From an uncultured Eubacterium sp. (GTDB taxonomy: Bacteria; Bacillota; Clostridia; Lachnospirales; Lachnospiraceae), in the NCBI GenBank assembly GCA_910584875.1, contig CAJUDA010000015.1, positions 1 through 53,963 of the forward strand: 53,963 nucleotides of DNA, given 5' to 3'. A program made the translations under genes and the position numbers. Position 1 is the stretch's first letter. Every line of letters begins with the position of its first letter. The notes under the pieces were generated by a model that worked only from the letters and a program-made list of their open reading frames with translations, searched no databases and had not been told where the DNA came from. Of this stretch, positions 51,327 through 53,963 are shown piece by piece.

Positions 51327-52640
51327 ATGAAATATGCAGAACAGATATCTGAAATGATAAATGCCTTTTCGCCAGCGCCTCTGCAGATTGACCAGATGGA
51401 GGAATTTTACTGCGAGGATACAATGGAATACCGAACCAGTGATAAGTATGATTCGCCCATCGAGGATATTTATGATGTTTGCCGGAATTTTGACGAATAT
51501 AATGCATGTCTTCTACTGGGACATAGAGGATGTGGAAAGAGTACAGAACTAAACAGAATGTCTGAGAGGCTGGTGGCAGATGGATATCATGTGAAAACCA
51601 TCAATTGCAGCATGGATCTGGATTTATTTAACATTGTATATTCGGATCTTTTTATACTGATGGGAGAGGCTCTGCTGCAGATAGCAGAAGAATTAGAGTG
51701 TCATATTGAGGATAAAGTTCTTGAAAATATAAAGAATTTTTGGAGTGAGGGAACCGAGACGATTGTAGCGCAGGAAAGTATGGCAGCTTCTCTGGAGACA
51801 GGGATATCCGTTGGAACCAAGGGGATTTTTGCGGGCATTTTAAATATTTTTGCTAAGATAAAAACAGACCTGAAATTCAATGAAGAGACAAGAAAGGAGT
51901 ACCGCAAAAAAATAAGCATCCGTTCCAGTGAATGGATTACCATATTAGGGCAGGTGGCAGAAGCAATTGCAAGAAAAACAGTGGGAAGGCGCCCGATCAT
52001 TATTTTTGAGGATCTTGATAAACTGAATCCGGAGGATGCCTGGAGGGTGTTTTATAATTATGCAGCAATTCTTTCGGGTATGAAATTTCCCGTGATCTAT
52101 ACATTTCCTATTGGACTTTCTTATGATGCAAGATTTTCGGCCTTAGAAAGTTATTTCATAACTAAAACTCTTCCTATGATCAAAATTGCAGACATAGATA
52201 ACCAGCCTTTTGAGGAAGGGATTAATATTATACGCGACATTGTGGAAAAGCGGGCAAGTTCAGCATTGTTTGAAGAAAAAGTACTAGAGAGATTGATTCA
52301 GTATACAGGAGGCTCTCTCCGGGATCTGTTTCATGTGATTAATGCATCTGCCAAAAGGGCAAACCGCAGGGAAAGTGAAACCATCTCGATAGAGGATGCA
52401 GAACGTGCTTTGGAGGAGGTAAAGACTTCCTTAACAAGGCGTATCGAGGAAAAAGATTATACATTTTTATTGAATATTTATACTGGGAATAAGGAACTGA
52501 TTGAAGATAAGGAAATGCTTCTGAAAATGTTGCAGGCATCGGTGGTTCTGGAATATAATGGGAAACGGTGGCATAATGTCCATCCTTTGGTCATTAAATT
52601 TTTTGAAGAGCAGGGGATGATAAAAGATGAGGGAGAGTAA
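51327..52640 (+). CDS. P-loop ATPase of AAA/STAND-like type
   Basis: The 437-residue protein has Walker A GHRGCGKST (residues 65-73), Walker B IIIFEDLDK (224-232), a sensor-like strand VIYTFPIGLSYDARF, a helical lid (GGSLRDLFHVINASAKRAN) and a C-terminal part that looks like a winged helix (VVLEYNGKRWHNVHPLV). A Gly-rich segment at about 157-177 interrupts the core. It resembles the ORC/Cdc6- and STAND-like ATPases of bacterial conflict systems. GGGAGGAG precedes the ATG. Its end overlaps the start of the TPR gene by 14 bases, so the two are probably co-translated. No function is proven. Confidence 0.7.
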   Translation: MKYAEQISEMINAFSPAPLQIDQMEEFYCEDTMEYRTSDKYDSPIEDIYDVCRNFDEYNACLLLGHRGCGKSTELNRMSERLVADGYHVKTINCSMDLDLFNIVYSDLFILMGEALLQIAEELECHIEDKVLENIKNFWSEGTETIVAQESMAASLETGISVGTKGIFAGILNIFAKIKTDLKFNEETRKEYRKKISIRSSEWITILGQVAEAIARKTVGRRPIIIFEDLDKLNPEDAWRVFYNYAAILSGMKFPVIYTFPIGLSYDARFSALESYFITKTLPMIKIADIDNQPFEEGINIIRDIVEKRASSALFEEKVLERLIQYTGGSLRDLFHVINASAKRANRRESETISIEDAERALEEVKTSLTRRIEEKDYTFLLNIYTGNKELIEDKEMLLKMLQASVVLEYNGKRWHNVHPLVIKFFEEQGMIKDEGE

Positions 52641-53963
52641 CGAGGAGGGGTATCGGACATTAGGCTGGATCATAAATAAGTCAGAGCAGGGTCTGTATCT
52701 GGTAGTGGCAGATGAAGAGATACAACAGGAGATTGTCAGGTTCTACAGGCGGGGAGCAGTGGAAATCTTTAACTATAGGAATACTCCGGGAACATATTCT
52801 TTTCGCGATCTGCAGGAATGGGTTTCCAGACTTCCGGAAACGCAGGTTTTTATGGTGGTCAATTTTCATCTTGCCATACAGGATGAAGAGAGCCTGAAAC
52901 GCCTGAATTTCAGCAGGGATATGATAGAAGGAATGGGGAAAAATTTTATTTTTCTTGTTACCCCATATGGGGATGACAGGCTGGCGACTGGAGCATATGA
53001 TTTTTACTCTTTTATTAAGATGAGGATTTCATTTCATAATTATGAAATGGAACATGAAAAAGGGTTAGATTTGCTTTCTGTATACGAAGGCGAGATGGAT
53101 GAAAGTGAGTGGGAATCGGAAGAAATAAAAAAGAAGCGGGCAGAAGCAGATGCTTTGATGGAGCGGGCACAAGTGGAGTACGATAGGGCACACTATGCTG
53201 AAAGTGAGAAATTATTTCTGGAAGCAAGAAAAATTAAGGGGAAGCTGTTTGGGTCAGATCATTTGGAAATGGCTGTGATTTATAATGAATTGGCATTAGC
53301 GTATGAGGGGCAGGGAAGATACAAGGAAGCAGAGGATCTTTATGAAAAGGCTTTGAGCATAAATGAGAATGTATTGGAAAAAAAACATCCGTCTACAGCA
53401 ATTAGTTATAATAATCTGGCAGGGGTGTATGTAAAACAGGGGAAGTATAGGGAAGCAGAGGAACTTTTTGAAAAGGCGTTGAGAATAAGTAAGGAAATAT
53501 TGGGGGAAGAACATCCATCTACAGCAGCCAGTTATAATAATCTGGCAGGAGTGTATAAGAGACAGGGAAGATACAAGGAAGCAGAGGAATTGTATGGAAA
53601 AGCATTGAGAGTGCGTAAGCTGGTATTGGGGGAAGAGCATCTGTCTACAGCAACCGGTTATAATAATCTGGCAGGAGTGTATGTAGAACAGGGAAGATAT
53701 GAGGAAGCAGAGAAGCTATATGAAAAAGCATTGAGAATAGGAAAGGAAGTATTAGGAGAAGAGCATCCATCTATAGCAGCCAGTTATAACAATCTGGCAA
53801 GAGTGTATAAGAGAAAGGGAAAATATAGAGAAGCGGAAGGACTGTATGGAAATGCACTTAGGATAAGCGAGAAAATATTAGGGGAAAAGCATCCATCTAC
53901 AGCAACCAGTTATAATAATCTGGCAGGAGTGTATGTAGAACAGGGAAGATATGAGGAAGCAGA
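52627..53963 (+). CDS. TPR protein with an uncharacterised N-terminal domain, cut by window end
   Basis: The frame starts at ATG 52627 inside the end of the ATPase gene and stays open to the window edge (445 codons). Residues 1 to about 150 form an alpha/beta domain (LGWIINKSEQGLYLVVADEE, QVFMVVNFHLAIQDEESLKR, NFIFLVTPYGDDRLATGAYD) with no catalytic motif that I recognise. Then come helices and at least five 42-residue repeats of kinesin-light-chain type TPR (SYNNLAGVYVEQGRYEEAE, ALRI-EILGEEHPSTA). The repeats probably bind a protein partner, and the ATPase may be that partner. Confidence 0.75.
   Translation, partial: MRESNEEGYRTLGWIINKSEQGLYLVVADEEIQQEIVRFYRRGAVEIFNYRNTPGTYSFRDLQEWVSRLPETQVFMVVNFHLAIQDEESLKRLNFSRDMIEGMGKNFIFLVTPYGDDRLATGAYDFYSFIKMRISFHNYEMEHEKGLDLLSVYEGEMDESEWESEEIKKKRAEADALMERAQVEYDRAHYAESEKLFLEARKIKGKLFGSDHLEMAVIYNELALAYEGQGRYKEAEDLYEKALSINENVLEKKHPSTAISYNNLAGVYVKQGKYREAEELFEKALRISKEILGEEHPSTAASYNNLAGVYKRQGRYKEAEELYGKALRVRKLVLGEEHLSTATGYNNLAGVYVEQGRYEEAEKLYEKALRIGKEVLGEEHPSIAASYNNLARVYKRKGKYREAEGLYGNALRISEKILGEKHPSTATSYNNLAGVYVEQGRYEEA
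53285..53963 (+). repeat. 126-base tandem repeats coding for TPR units
   Basis: Units of 126 bases (42 codons) follow each other without spacers. Five complete units and a sixth partial one are in the window, with stretches identical between units, for example the bases at 53674-53709 and 53923-53958. High identity suggests recent expansion or exchange. Confidence 0.85.

Noticed and set aside
53285..53963. Tandem DNA repeats as a CRISPR or satellite
   Set aside because: The unit length is exactly 126 bases in an open frame and codes for TPR motifs.

Overview
The window reads as a chromosomal segment of a Gram-positive Clostridia bacterium, most likely a Lachnospiraceae member. Supporting signs are the full S10-spc-alpha ribosomal super-operon in the Firmicutes order, a four-cysteine zinc rpsN, a galT of the Firmicutes type 2 family, an ECF transporter core with truA and rplM-rpsI directly downstream of rplQ, strong AGGAGG ribosome binding sites, and lipoproteins and Pro/Thr-linked surface proteins typical of gut Firmicutes. 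No tRNA or rRNA gene and no CRISPR array was seen.

Layout: (1) 1-5993 is an accessory island of truncated Rhs/YD-repeat C-terminal pieces that share a nearly identical core end but carry different tips. They are interleaved with two lipoproteins and one membrane-anchored protein of beta-propeller type that could be cognate immunity proteins. One tip is frameshifted at a run of seven G. (2) 6026-22726 is the ribosomal super-operon rpsJ to rplQ including secY, adk, map, infA, rpmJ and rpoA. It has a promoter and structured leader in front of rpsJ, an internal promoter before rpmJ, a long structured gap before rpsM, and a family of short perfect hairpins in several intergenic gaps. (3) 22789-27126 holds ecfA1-ecfA2-ecfT, truA, then rplM-rpsI behind a consensus promoter and a structured leader. 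(4) 27324-32510 is an OmpR-type two-component system followed by an FtsX-type ABC exporter.

(5) 32699-46596 is a galactose module. mglB-mglA-mglC import galactose or methyl-galactosides. An AraC-type response regulator, a YesM-type histidine kinase and two extra periplasmic-binding-type proteins look like a sugar sensor. galK-galE-galT on the opposite strand give the Leloir pathway. The mglB product appears to be circularly permuted relative to canonical galactose-binding proteins, while its paralogue at 41783 keeps the usual order. MglC carries an extra N-terminal coiled-coil domain of about 180 residues.

(6) 46853-50849 has a large secreted surface protein, a stand-alone C-terminal domain of an acyl-CoA dehydratase activase-like protein, and a decayed sfsA fragment. 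(7) 51244 to the window end has a promoter, a P-loop ATPase and an overlapping gene for a protein with a novel-looking N-terminal domain and kinesin-light-chain-type TPR repeats, cut by the window edge. This pair resembles a conflict or signalling system and is a good candidate for an undescribed one.
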